Assembly: GCA_024305405.1 (NCBI GenBank)
Contig: JAKNDB010000088.1
Location: 2,684,001-2,748,000, forward strand
From: Dirofilaria immitis
Taxonomy: Eukaryota > Nematoda > Chromadorea > Rhabditida > Onchocercidae
Direction of reading: 5' to 3'
Length of the DNA: 64,000 nucleotides
Each line of letters begins with the position of its first letter. Position 1 is the stretch's first letter. A program made the translations under genes and the position numbers. Under the pieces are notes generated by a model. That model saw only the letters and a list, made by a program, of their open reading frames with translations. It ran no database searches and was not told the DNA's origin. Below, one piece after another: positions 1 through 12,476 of the stretch.

Positions 1-1745
1 AAATTTTCATTTTTTTAAATTTTTCTTTTTTGAAATTTACCATTGTCAGTGTTATTTTATAAAGAAAATATTAAATATGATTTCTTCGAATTTTCTTTAT
101 AATAATGATATATTTGTTCGATAAAAGATAAAAATAAATCGACAATAATATCAGCGATAACTGATAACAATTGACAATAAATTGATACCAATCGAAATAA
201 ATTAATAATAATTGATTTATACTAAATTGAGGTTTAAGATTTTCATATTTTTCCTTCCTTTTTCACGAATATTCACATTAAATAAATTAAAGAGCGAAAA
301 ATAATACTTAACAATTTATTGGAGCAAATAAACTTTTGGACAAATCTGAAGTGACCAATTTTAACAATATACACTATCATAGATATATCTTTTAACTTTA
401 AAAAATCAGATTAAAACTTGCATCCATGAATTTTAAAATAACTTCAAATAACAAATTTAAAATTGACTTTAAGAAATTAAATTAAGACTTGCAATTTGCT
501 TAAACAAATTAGATTATTTATTGAAAATAAACAGATTAGAAATGAATGAGAATGAAATTTGAGTATTGAAAATTTCTTAAAATATTAGCATTTTATAAAA
601 TTGATATTAACAGAATTTTCACAGCTAAAATGATTCGGTAAAAAAATTTCAATCTATTGAGAAAAGTGTTTTTTTTAAAACTAATATTAGAAACATTTTG
701 CTTGAAGTTGGTAGCATCGTTAACTAAGTAAAAGCCAATAAAAAATAATAAATAAATTAATGTATTATTTTGCGAGAAAAGCTTTCATTAGAAAAGCTTT
801 TTAAATTTTTGTTTCTTTTTTTCTTCATATATCTTCCATTTCATCTTTTTTTTCTGCTTAACTTTTCTTATTTTATTTTAATGGCTTTATGTTTCTTTTT
901 TTCTGAAATAGTATTTGCAGACAATTTGAAAATAACAATTTTGCCGCATTCTTTCTCGAGAGTGCAATTTCATAAATCAGTTAAGTCATTAAAAAATGGA
1001 TGAAAGTTTTTCTTTTCCAAAGTTGCACATAAAAAATGATAGCAATAAAAAAAAAGGAAGAGGAAAAGAGGAAAGAAAACGGATAAATATTTTAATTAGA
1101 AGAGAGAAATTCTGTTAAAATTTTAACAAGAATTTAAATTACCCAAAAAAGAAAAACATATATTTTAGAAAATAAAATTGAAAAATATAAATTATTTTGG
1201 TAATTTAAAGAAAAAAATTAAATTGGATTAAAATGTAAATGAGTGTAAACAAAAATTAATCAATAGTAAAATTTAAATGCAGAATTTTTTTTCGAAGTTT
1301 TAATTCTCGTTAATTCTCTTTGCAGTAAATATTAAATTGATAAAATTATAATTGAGATTTATGTTATAAATAAAAATAAGATAAATAGAAAATTGCATGT
1401 TTTTTTTTAACAGACGGCTAAAGTTTCGCATAAATAAATGCTTCCATAAGAGATTTTTATAAGAATAATAGGGTAGTAAAATATTAATAGTTTCAGTGAA
1501 ATATATTATCTGTAGCAATAATATCACAAACTAATAACTTAATAATAGTAAATAATATCAAAAACTTTAGCTGTTTGTTAAAAAAAAAAATAAACAAATA
1601 AGGAACGAAGTGGCAAATGAATTAATGAATAAAAGCTGAACAAATGGAAATAATAAACGATAAATAAATGAATAATCAGTAATGAAAAATAATAAACTAA
1701 TAATTAAAATACTATAATGAAATAATAAATATATTAGATTTGCAG
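1..1745. other. AT-rich sequence upstream of first recognised GPCR exon
   Basis: I see no exon that I can support here. The GPCR downstream needs at least one earlier exon (TM1-TM2), and its first visible exon starts in the middle of a codon, so this stretch is probably intron or lies partly upstream of the gene. Small open frames such as 770-1003 are low-complexity Phe/Leu/Lys strings from AT-rich DNA and have no splice context. Confidence 0.5.
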
Positions 1746-4700
1746 GTATAGCTATCCATTGGCAAGGATAGCACAAACATGTGGTGTCTACCTGACTTTA
1801 TTCGTATCGGTACATCGTTACCTTGGTGTTTGCCATCCATTTCAAGCAAAACGATGGATTACAGGGTTTTAACTTCTTTTCCTTTCTTCTTCTCTTCTTT
1901 TTATAACTTATCAATTAGATAAAAAGAAAATAACATTAATGCTACAGTAATACTATAATTATAATATCAATATTATAATCCAATCAATAATATTATATAA
2001 ATATATTTTTTATGTAATCCATATGTAGAATTATATTAATGCTGCAATAATACTATAATAACGGTATTAATATTACATATAAACGATAAGAAAAATTACG
2101 TTTATGTTATAGTAACACTACCGCGGTATTAATACTACAATGACACCATAATTACGATATTTTACAGTAATGCTGCCAATTACAACATATGATTTTTTAA
2201 ATGATAAAATGCATAATTTCTCTTTTTCGCATTTCCATTTAACTATATTTTAACGCTTAAATTGCCTTTTTGAAAATTATAATTTAATAGATAACATATA
2301 CATATATATACTACTGTATATAAGAAATTTAGCTTTAATATCATTACCGTAATGCTACAAATCAATTCAAAATTTGCAGTTTTCTGCTACAAATAATTAC
2401 ACAAAATGTTATTCTATTTCAACACTAGGCTAATTGGTAAAAATTTTTTTCTTTAATTTCGCAAATTTTTCGCACTTATCGCCGACTGAATAACACATTT
2501 TTTTTCATTACATATATATATTTAATTAAAAAAATGATAATTAGTTTTTTTCAATACATTGTTAGAAAATGTTCAAATTTGCGAAACATTTTGTTGCTAA
2601 TTTATTTTTAACATATGTATGAATATTTGAGTGAAAATGAAAAGAAAATTGGATTATCAAATATTTTATTGCAAAAACATTTTCTGCTGCTTTCATTTTT
2701 CGTTTTTTTATTTACTGATATTACTAAACTAAAAACAATACATGAACAAGCTTGTGAAACTACTATCTAACTGATTAGAATTAATAATAATAATATCTTT
2801 TACAAGTTTGATTTATTATTGCAATTATTACTACTAAATTAAAATAAAATAAATTATGAGAATTGTGAAATGAAAGTGATAAAAAAGAAGTTATGTTTGA
2901 AAAAAGATGCGAGAGAAATTTGAAAATTAAAAGAGAAAAGGGAGTAAAATTAAATTTTAATAAAATAGTGCAAAAACTATCAATTAATTAATAATGATTA
3001 TCATTACATTATTAAAAATACTATTTTCTATAATGTAGTAATATGAAATAATATCTTTATTACGATAAGGAAAAAAGAATTAGGTGCATTATGATTATTT
3101 AAAAAAAAAGAAGAATCGGATAAATATATTGTATTTCCATTAAAAATTAATAAAAAGAACGAAGCCTAACAGATACATAATTTAAATAAGAAAAATGATA
3201 AAGATAAATATATTTATAACAATTTTAAATAGTACACAGAAATCATTGATAAATTAAAATATTAATAACAACAGTAATAACAACAATAATAATGATTTTA
3301 TTATCAAAATGTTTTAATTATGCAAAAGTAAATTCTATCCATAGCAACACAAGAGTCATTTTTTATCAATGTATTCAATGATTACAATAAAAATATATTT
3401 TAAACAATATGCTATATACTTTAGCATATTTAAAAAAAATTAAAATCAACTTATTTTGTGTGCGAAAAAATAATAATAGTAATATTAATAATAATAAGAT
3501 TATCAAGGCAAATATGAAAATTATATTTACCTTGTGATAACATAATTACATATTCATAGAATTCTGATAATTCAATCATTTATGCTTAATACTTGGAATA
3601 AAAGTATACCTTAAATAGTACTCTAAATTCCGGTATATTTTAAAGATAAATTAAAATAAATGTATTTTACCAACGAGAAAAAATTACTAAAAAAATTTTT
3701 TGAATTATTTTAAAATTCTTCCAAATCATTGAATATTACAAGTTTTGAAAAGAAGAATGAAATATTTGAAAATTTTTTCTTTCACTATAAGATTTTAATT
3801 TCAATTTCGATTTTTTTGAGAATAATATTAACGAACTGATGCCTAACACTTATTGATATATCACATAAAATTATTGGCTTTTCCCTTGATTTTTAATTAA
3901 ATTTTTCAATTTTCTATCAAAAAAATTATTTGTAACAATAAAAGTTTAGCTAATTCAAATTTTGTTTTTCTTCTTAAATAATTTTTTCTTCTTATCTAGG
4001 AAACCTGTAAAATGTGCTATTTTTGGTTCCATCCTATTTTCATTCATTATCAATTCAACAACATGGCTTGAACTTACTGTTGTTCCATGTTATAGCAAAG
4101 AATTTCATCAATTATCAAGGTAATATTATAAAAAAAATTAACTATGCCTTTTTTTTAATTCTTTAAATTAAAATCAGAAAAACAATTTTTATTAAAAGAA
4201 TTACTAATAATTTATGCGAAAAAAATAATTTTTATATATGAAAGACCCTTAATACAAGTTCGACATATCTATATTTCGTAAATTTAAACCATATAGTAAA
4301 TTTAAATGATTGAAACAGTGAGTTTAAAAATAATTATCCTTGATTTATAAGTGATTTTTTTAGGATTAAAATTAATTCTAAAAAAAAATTGAAATAAGTT
4401 AGACATATTCAAACATATCAAATTACAAATGTAATGACAATAAAAATTCAAATATAATTATTATTATTATTAATTTTGTAGATGAATTTTTTCTTTTTTC
4501 TAAGGTTTTAAATTTTTTAAAAAAGAAGTAAAATAAATAAAAAGTTAAATGAATTATTATTATTACTATTTTTAAATAGACATATACAACTTACCGAATT
4601 ACAAATGGATTACATGTATGGAATTGTTATGAAAGTGATTACTTATACATTGGTTATGTTTATTTTCCCATTTCTTATACTGATTATTGTCAATACACGT

Positions 4701-6799
4701 ATTATTCTTGCACTGAAACATAGTTCAAATATGAGAGCTTTACATACAAGTCGAAAATCACTTTTATCCAAAATAAATAACAGGTATATTATTGTTAGTT
4801 GTTTGCTTAGCTCTTAAATAGTTTTATCTTCTTTTATATTTTCTATGGAATTTCTTATTCACTTTCGTCAATTTATATTTATGAAATTAAAAACAAGAAA
4901 AAATAAATTGTTATTTACAAGAACTTCTAAAATTTACTTTTTGTTTTTTAAAGTTTCTAGAATTTAATTAATTTTATGCTTTTTTCAAATCCTAGCTTTA
5001 TTTACATTTCGGAGTAAATTAATAATTCTTTAATTAATTGTGTTTGCGGAAATTTTGAAAATATAAAAGTTTTATATGAAAATATTTTAATTTTAGTCAA
5101 AAAAGTAATCAAAATCAAATGGCCGTAATACTAAATCAATCATACGCAAGTACAGCTTTACAATTTTCTGCAACAAATTTTAGCAAGTATATATTTTTAA
5201 ATTATCCATTTTTTTTACTTTCAAATTTGAATTAAATTAAACTGATATGAGAAAAAATTTTTAAATATTTCTTTTCCCGATATTGATATCTAATAGAATA
5301 AATTGAAATGAAATCTTAGCAATTCATTTTTGCGTATATATATTTATATATTTACAGCTTTCGTCCAATGATGCCAAGAGTGACTAAGCCAACAACAAGT
5401 TATCATTCATCAACTCGTGATAGTTCAGTAACATTGATGCTTTTGGCTATTGTTGCGATGTTTCTTACTTGTAATGGTTAGTTTGCCTGTTTGATTTTAA
5501 GATCTAAAAAAAAATCTACATTCTAGCATCATAAAATTTGATATCTTATATTTTCAAGAATAATCACATATAAAGTGATATGATTCGTCGATTGTTTATC
5601 TTAAAAAAAAAAAAATTCAGTTATTTGTTATCAGCACTTTTCATTCTTTCGCTAATTGAGATACACATTAACACATACATCATTTCATCTTAATGCCATT
5701 GTTAAACCAATGATTAATTAAATCTAACATTTCTTTGCGTTGAATTTTTACATTATATTCTATAAAATAATAAAATTTATTATTTTGAAAAAATGATTTA
5801 AAAGGATGAATAAAATTTACAGGCTTAGCATTTTGCAACAACATAATTGAAATTTTGATATTTGTGGATAAGATCGATAGCAGCGAAAATGAAAGTGCAT
5901 TTGAAAAAGTGTCGAAATTGCCAATATTTTGGTCTCTTTGAATTCAGCAACATCAATCTTCATCTACCTCATTTTCAGTTCTAAATATCGCCTCATTGTG
6001 AAGGAATATCTTGGTCTGAAAAAGGTTCATAAAGTAAGAAGCATGTATTTTGAGCTAAAATAAATCTTCGTCAGTATAATTAATATTTAATAATGAACGA
6101 ATGAATTTCAGATGTTAAACATATCATTTAATTAACTTATCGTTTGATAATTCAGTGATTTCAAACGGATTATAATTAATTTTTTTATTTGCTTCTCACA
6201 ATAAAAGTATAAAATTTTTTATCTTCTAAAATTTTCTCCTGGTATGGCATGTTGACAAGTTGATACTACAGTTCAAGAGATAAGTGAAGTTATAGATGTA
6301 TTTTGTACAGATGTTTACAATATTCTTAAATAAATGGATCAAATCAAATCTCAAGCAAAACAAATAAAAGAATAAATCATACTTTAAACTGTGTATTTTA
6401 AAGTACTATAATTCAGATCATTTAATTTTAATGACATGATTTTTGCATTGTATTTTCAACATTTATGCTCATGTTTCTTCCTTAAAAAACTTTGATATGA
6501 TAATCAGAAATGATAGAAAAAAAACTGTTATATTTCAATTTTGATAATAACATATTTCATTCTCTGATTAAAAATCAATATTCAAAAATACCAAGTAATA
6601 ATAATTGAAGATGAAATGCGCTTATTGGTTTTATCATTGTTTGCAGGCTTACGGTGGAGCGTTAACAGCAACAAGTATCGCCACACGACATACATTTGAA
6701 TATCCATTCTTTCGAGATGACTTATCACAAAATCCAGCTAGACTTCATACATTTACCGATTTACGTTTTCCCATTTCTACATGTCATGCTTCAGAGTAA
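1746..6799 (+). CDS. FMRFamide-like neuropeptide GPCR (5' partial, 7 exons visible)
   Basis: Rhodopsin-class seven-transmembrane receptor, expected at the plasma membrane of neurons or muscle and coupled to G proteins. Exons: 1746-1865, 4000-4119, 4580-4783, 5097-5186, 5358-5476, 5823-6033 and 6647-6799; all phases agree except for one frameshift. Exon 1 encodes TM3 followed by VSVHRYLGVCHPF, the DRY-equivalent with His in place of Asp and the HPF second loop typical of FMRFamide/FRPR receptors. Exon 2 holds TM4 (IINSTTWLEL) and extracellular Cys. Exon 3 holds TM5 (VMFIFPFLILIIVNTRIIL). Exons 4-5 give a Ser/Asn/Gln-rich third loop and TM6. Exon 6 ends in TM7 as LNSATSIFIYLIFSSKYR, where NSxxxFIY replaces NPxxY. 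Exon 7 is the cytoplasmic tail ending HASE-stop. TM1-TM2 are missing, so the gene starts earlier. In exon 6 the frame shifts by one base at the A run 5904-5908; a sixth A would restore VEIANILVSLNSAT. AATAAA lies at 6854. The exact ligand cannot be told. Confidence 0.85.
1930..2365. repeat. Degenerate short tandem repeat in GPCR intron
   Basis: Variants of 'taatgctacagtaatactataat' and 'ggtattaatactacaatgac' recur through the 2.1-kb intron between the first two visible GPCR exons. The copies are diverged and the period is not constant, so this is an old minisatellite-like stretch. No coding signal is visible. Confidence 0.45.
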
Positions 6800-6853
6800 A
6801 ATAATACTAAAATAAATGACATAGAAAACGGGTGAAAAAGAAAACATGATTTC

Positions 6854-6859
6854 AATAAA
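6854..6859 (+). terminator. Polyadenylation signal of GPCR gene
   Basis: Canonical AATAAA about 55 bp after the GPCR stop codon, in the normal position for a short nematode 3' UTR. Confidence 0.4.
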
Positions 6860-8111
6860 CTATTTGTTCAAATTTCATTAAACTTACCACTCATCTATCT
6901 TTATAACAACAAGTTAACGAAAGGATGATCTGAAATATAATCATAAGATGATCTGCTCCACAATTTGATCAATTGATAATTAGCCTAATTAAGTCTTTTG
7001 ATGCATAAATTATCACTAAACTAAAATGGATAGCAAAAAAATTAGAAAGTCTCGAATGTTTTCTCGTTTTTTTTCTCAAACATATAATTAATCGTAATGT
7101 ATTCTTTTTACATCGAAGCAATTGTTGTTGCACATTTGGATTGAAAATTTACAAATATTTACTAAACAGCAAAAATTGTACTTTTATCTATTTTAACTAT
7201 CATAGTAAATCAATAGAAATAGCAAAGAAGTTTTGCAAAACTTGATAATAGCAAAAAAAATAAAAACTTTCTAAAAGTAAACAACTAAACTGTCTTTCAT
7301 AACTTGTAAAATATAATTTGATAAAAATCTTGCAGAAAATTTCACAAAAAAAATAAATTTGCTAATTTCACAAAAAAGCTCATATATATGTTCAAATCAT
7401 GTAGTTGGATTCCAAATTCTTCAATAAAATTTATTCAATTATAAAGACAATAAATGTCAAATAATCTGCAAAATATATATCTATCACGATTTTTCTGAAA
7501 AAGCTATATGTTATAAATATACTAATTTCCTAATATCAAAATTTATACTTAAATTACAATGTATTATCTAGTTCAATTTATTGGTGCAGTAATATAAGTC
7601 AAATGTTCAGTACTGTGTAGAACAAATAGACGAATTTAAAAACTTGTAACTTTCAGTAAAATTTCCAAGTCAAAGAGTGAGCAGTATTTATATCAATATA
7701 CTTTTCAATAATATATTGTATATATAATAGATAAAATACTACATATTGCAACTGTAATATATATATTATAATATAATTAAAAAATTTAACTGAAACAACG
7801 ATTTTAAAATTTCCGGAAATAAGATATCCAGGATTGTTCTCAATATTAAAGGTTACAATTTATCAATGATAAAATCGTACGAATTCAAGAGTTAAGACGA
7901 ATTAATTATAATTAATTTGAAACATATGAAAAAAAGCGAAAAATAAAATGCAAAGAAAGAATGAAAATTGGGGAAAATAATTTTTTAAATAATACAAAGA
8001 AAAAAGTTTATAAATTAATTTAATCGAAAACAAACATCTTTTGATAGAACGTGATTCAAAGTAAGATATAAATTTTTGAAAATATTCAATAGATCATCAA
8101 TCATGAAATAA

Positions 8112-8236
8112 GGCATTGTTCGTGGATTAGAATTAGATCATCATCCAGATCATGGCACCGCGACATCAGTTGTTGTCGCAAGTGCATTATTCAGTCCAGC
8201 ACTCGATTATCAACTATTTTTTTATCATAAATGAAT
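8112..8236 (+). other. Isolated coding-like island, unassigned
   Basis: A ~120-bp island of balanced base composition in AT-rich DNA. One forward frame is open from 8112 to the stop at about 8236 (GLELDHHPDHGTATSVVVAS in the middle). A short reverse frame beginning MHLRQQLMSRCHDLDDD is also open. It has no matching splice partner: joining it to the GPCR would need phase 1, and the last GPCR coding exon before it is in phase 0. It may be a stray exon, a noncoding RNA or a regulatory block; I do not recognise it. Confidence 0.25.
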
Positions 8237-9254
8237 CATTCGCTTTGATATTTTCACATTTACAAAAAAAAAAATTAATAAAACCTTAAAATGAATAATA
8301 ATTGAAAGTTTAGAAATCACTATCTTGGAAATTAAAGTATTTTCGGATTTGAAATTTATAGAAATTTTAAATTTTCATTAATTATATTCGTGATTTGTCT
8401 ATTATTATTTTTGCATCATTTTTTTCTTCGATATCTTACCTCATCCTGAATTCTTCGCTCATTAATACGGTCAAGACTTTGCTTATCAAAAATTGTGCTC
8501 AATAATCAAGGTAAAGATATCGATAAACTGGAGCATATTTAAGTCGACTAATAAGCTATCAATGATTGTTGTATCATTTCTGCTTCTTTCCTATCATTTA
8601 GCTTATCTTACCTGACATTACTTAATCATCATTGAAGATCAACTTGCATGAAAATTCCGAGACAAATATTAGAAACAAATTAATATTATCAAATTATTAC
8701 TTATCAATTATTCATTTATTGCAAAAATATATTTTGGAATATAAATAAGTTAAAAGATTGAAAATTTTTAAAGTGTCAAAATAAAAAGAAAAAATATTTA
8801 TTAATAATTATTTTGAAAATTTGTTATAAACATAACATTCATCGTTCTATCAACACACAGTAAGGAGTAAATAAGAATAATAAATATAAAAAAATAAAAT
8901 ATAGGCAAAAATGAAAATATAAACTTAAAGTTGCAAATGTAAAACATAAAAATAATAAATAAAACTAAAAATGGTAAACATAACAAATAGTAAATAAATA
9001 AATTCAAATTTTAATATTTTCTTTCCTACAGTTTTATCATACCCAGCTTTATGATTTGGGTGATAATTAAATAATGTGAAATTTTAAAAATTTTAAGAAA
9101 TTAGGAAAAAGTTTTTTTCTTCCGTTCAATTAATATAATGAAAAAAAAAAGAAAATACCATTAATTATATTGCAAGAAATTAAATATAATTCTTAAAATA
9201 TAACCAAATAGATTCAACATATGATACTACGATACCAAAAAGTATTACTTGCCA

Positions 9255-9668
9255 TAATATATTAATGTCATAACAAATGCTGTTGCTTATCATATATTAT
9301 CACTTATTATAGCGATTATCTAAAATACTATCACCTACATTATCTAAAACACTATCTATTACAACGATTATCTAAAATGTTTTTATATCAAATGATAACC
9401 TAAAATACTATTATCAACTATCTAAAGATTATTTAAAATATTATTGTTATCATAAAATACTACCACTTTCATAATGATTATTTAAAACAATATTATTCAT
9501 CATAATGACTGTCTAAAATACCGCCATTTATCTAAACTACTATCACTTATCAAAATGACTACCTGAAATATTATTATCTGTTGTAATTATTACCTAAAAT
9601 ATTATTACCTATTACAATGATTATCTAAATATTACTACCTATTATAATAATAACCTAAAATAATATTA
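9255..9668. repeat. Degenerate ~30-bp tandem repeat
   Basis: About a dozen diverged copies of a unit like 'gattatctaaaatactatcacctat' follow one another, with unit lengths varying between roughly 25 and 35 bp. It is noncoding, with stops in all frames. Confidence 0.6.
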
Positions 9669-9970
9669 AGAATTACTCACAACACAGCATACGTATCCCT
9701 AATTTATTCCAGTATTCATACCTATAAAATGCTTTGAAAAATTTGAAAGTCATTAAGGTACTAAGCGCTACATATACAATCACAAAGAAACCAAAGATAT
9801 CGATGGTACCATGCACATTCATTTTCTTACAAATCCATTCCATATTTTGCTTACCAATAATTTACACTATTTAAAACTAATTCTAATTTGGCGCCTTCAA
9901 TTTTAAATTGGTTTTCTAAAATTGCACGTCAGCAATTGTACATTCATTTCCGCGTGGTTGTAGATATTTA

Positions 9971-10410
9971 TGATGGTACCTCTGGTGATATTCTATTTCT
10001 GACGGTGGTACTTTTGTATATTACCGTTAGTTCTTTTGGTTCTTCTGCCGCATCGCCCCGATGGTCCTTTAAGGTACTACCGTTGGTTCTTTCGACTCTT
10101 TAAGGTATTACTGCCGATTCTTTTGGCGTATTTTTGGCAATATTTTTCTCTAACGGTACCTTTATATATCATCGTTGTTCTTTCAGTTCATTTTGCCGTA
10201 TCTTCCCGATGTTTTGAAGTATTACTGCTGGTTCTTTTGGCTTCTTTATTTTCTACGATATTTTGTTTCTAATAGTGCCTTTTGTATACCACCTTGTTTT
10301 TGGTTCTTTCTGTCGCATCTTCCCGATAGTGTTTTAAGGTATTACCGCTGGTTCTTTTGGCTTCTTCTATCGTATTTTCGGCAATATTTTGCTTTACTAT
10401 TTATTGCAGC
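9971..10410. repeat. T/G-rich degenerate tandem repeat, unit ~115-150 bp
   Basis: Three recognisable copies begin near 10047, 10195 and 10312 with gccgcatcgccccgat / gccgtatcttcccgat / gtcgcatcttcccgat. Each continues with variants of 'ttaaggtattaccgctggtt', 'cttttggcttcttct' and 'cggcaatattttgctt'. A partial copy lies at 9971-10046. Unit spacing is 148 and then 117 bp. Its strand asymmetry (T/G on +) leaves open frames that are artefacts of the repeat. Confidence 0.65.
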
Positions 10411-11159
10411 TGATTTTTTCATCTCTTTCTCTCGTATATTCGGTAATAATTTTAAATTTAATAGTTGCCATTTTCCGCTTCTTTTCCAGCAATGACTGTT
10501 AGCAAATTTAGTGATTATACATTTAATAGTATAGTGATCCAATAATTTCAATGATGCTTTTCATGAAAGTTGCGATTTTGGTAATATCTGAATTACAATA
10601 ATAGTATCTTATATTGCTTACGGTAGAACCTTCGATTATAATACTAATCTGAATTATGATTTTAACACTCTTTAATGGTATTTAAGAAAGAATTATGGTT
10701 GCAAACTAATTTGAATAACGTCGTTACAATTTTAATAATAGCTGTGCAAAATTTCCGATTATGATAATTAATATCTGAGCTAGAGTAGTGATATCTTTGT
10801 ATCAATCGAACAATCTAAGATTAATTATTGTAACTGTTGTAGCAGATTTTCATATTGATATCTAAGTTATGGTATATTTCGTGTTTGTGATAAAATTTAT
10901 TGATTATAGTTCTCTAAATTATAATAACTGTACTTCTAATGTTGCCTACGATACTTACGGTATATCCATAATGGTGGCTATCTTTTTTGATGATATTTCA
11001 AATAATATCTGCCATTGATTACAGTAATTCTCTTGTAGTAATATAACATGGTTTGTTTTCTAAGCACAGGTATTATATGCCGTTTTACTCCTCAGAATAT
11101 ATATATATACATTCAATGTTCTTCATTTAAATCGAAATTTGCATATCAGGAGAAGGAGC

Positions 11160-11267
11160 ATGCTCAATCGTCAACGGCTTGATATTTTTCGATGCTGTCA
11201 AATTGCCCTTCGTTATCGTCAAGTGTACATTTACTGCTTATTTTATCGGTTATTAGCTGCAAGGAAG
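11160..11267 (+). CDS. Possible alternative first coding exon of the zinc-finger gene
   Basis: An ATG at 11160 opens 36 codons rich in Arg, Tyr, Cys and Leu (MLNRQRLDIFRCCQIALRYR at the start, ending LLAARK). It ends in phase 0 at a good donor (AAG|gtttgt) that could join in frame to the exon at 12471. The composition is clearly less AT-rich than its surroundings. The stronger start for the gene is the ATG at 12477, so this may be an upstream promoter variant or a chance open frame. Confidence 0.35.
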
Positions 11268-12476
11268 GTTTGTTCCTATCTTAGTTTTTTCATCCTCTAT
11301 TTGAATTGAAAAAGGTTGAAATTTGAAAATTTTCAATTAATAAATTTAAATTTAAAAAAAATCCGAAAATAAATTCGAGATTATTCTAATTTTTTGTAAA
11401 AAAGCAGAACATGGATCTATGTCAAATAGAACTTTATTCCAATAATATCGTAATTTTAACCGATTATCGGGAAGCAGAATATTTTTAAGTATTTTTTGGG
11501 ATGAAAATTTAATCAAATTTTTCCGTGAAATTGGTTCTGTTTTCGCCAAAAAAATGGTTATTCCATTTATCATTAATCAATGGTCTCTTATGCAAGTTTC
11601 ACGGAAGAATATTTTTATTATGATTTTTCTTAGAAAAATGTATTTCTCAAAAAATTTCTTCGTTTTTGAATTTAAATTTATCCTGGTCAGAATTGGCTCA
11701 TGATGATCAGAGAAATCAATCTATTCTAGTTATCCGGAATCAAATTCATTTGTAATTTCAACTTTTCTAGTTATTCATGCGATTTAAAGCGCATTTTAGT
11801 TATGTGAATTTAATATATATTTCCCTACAAAGAAGTCGAACGACAGAATTGAATCCTTCCTGAAATTCTAGCAGAATAATTTTCTTTGAGTTGGAACAAA
11901 TTCGATTTCTTCAGAAGAGGATCTGGTTCGACTTACCTGATGCGAATCAATTCTCGAATTATTTCTTTTACGATTAACTAATTGTTTCTAATATTTCAAC
12001 AAACATTATTTCTTCGGACTCTGAATCTAAAAAAGTTTGATGGATCATTACCCTTTATATATTCTTGTTCTTACAAGTATCACTGTTTTTGTTACAGTTA
12101 TTGATTCTTAAGCTAAAAATTATTCTGCAACAAATTGTTTCATCTTGACGTCGAGTCCTTAAATTCTATTTAATACAAAACAAATAATCACACAAAAAAT
12201 ATTTGATTTGTTCGGCAAATAATTTAATTAATGCTTTATTTTTTATATCACAAAACTTTCTTTCTATCTGCCCTTAGGAATATTTACAACTTAAATTCGA
12301 AATTCGAAATAATTCATTTAAAAAATTAGAAAAATAAATTATAGGATCGACTTTATACCAATAGATATCACTATAAAATATATCGAAAATTACGAAGACA
12401 TGTTTCAAATAATTTCATTTAAACCATTACAAAATTCATTTTTGGCAGATCATCATTATCCTTTTTGCAGCTAAAA

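Larger units (their letters stand above)
6860..12470. other. Intergenic spacer between GPCR and zinc-finger gene
   Basis: Mostly featureless AT-rich DNA. It holds an isolated composition island at 8112-8236, a degenerate ~30-bp repeat at 9255-9668, a longer T/G-rich repeat at 9971-10410, and a possible alternative first exon at 11160-11267. The open frames at 9888-10495 (both strands) come from the repeat and are not genes. Confidence 0.5.

Noticed and set aside
770..1003. 77-codon forward open frame as a possible N-terminal GPCR exon
   Set aside because: Its Phe/Leu string lacks the GNxxN and LAxxD motifs of TM1-TM2 and no donor in the required phase follows.
5861..5955. A 90-nt intron (gtggat...attcag) to avoid the GPCR frameshift
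   Set aside because: It would delete the conserved start of TM7, while a single added A keeps VEIANILVSLNSAT in full.
9888..10551. Several overlapping open frames on both strands
   Set aside because: They arise from the T/G-rich degenerate repeat, change frame between units and lack splice signals.
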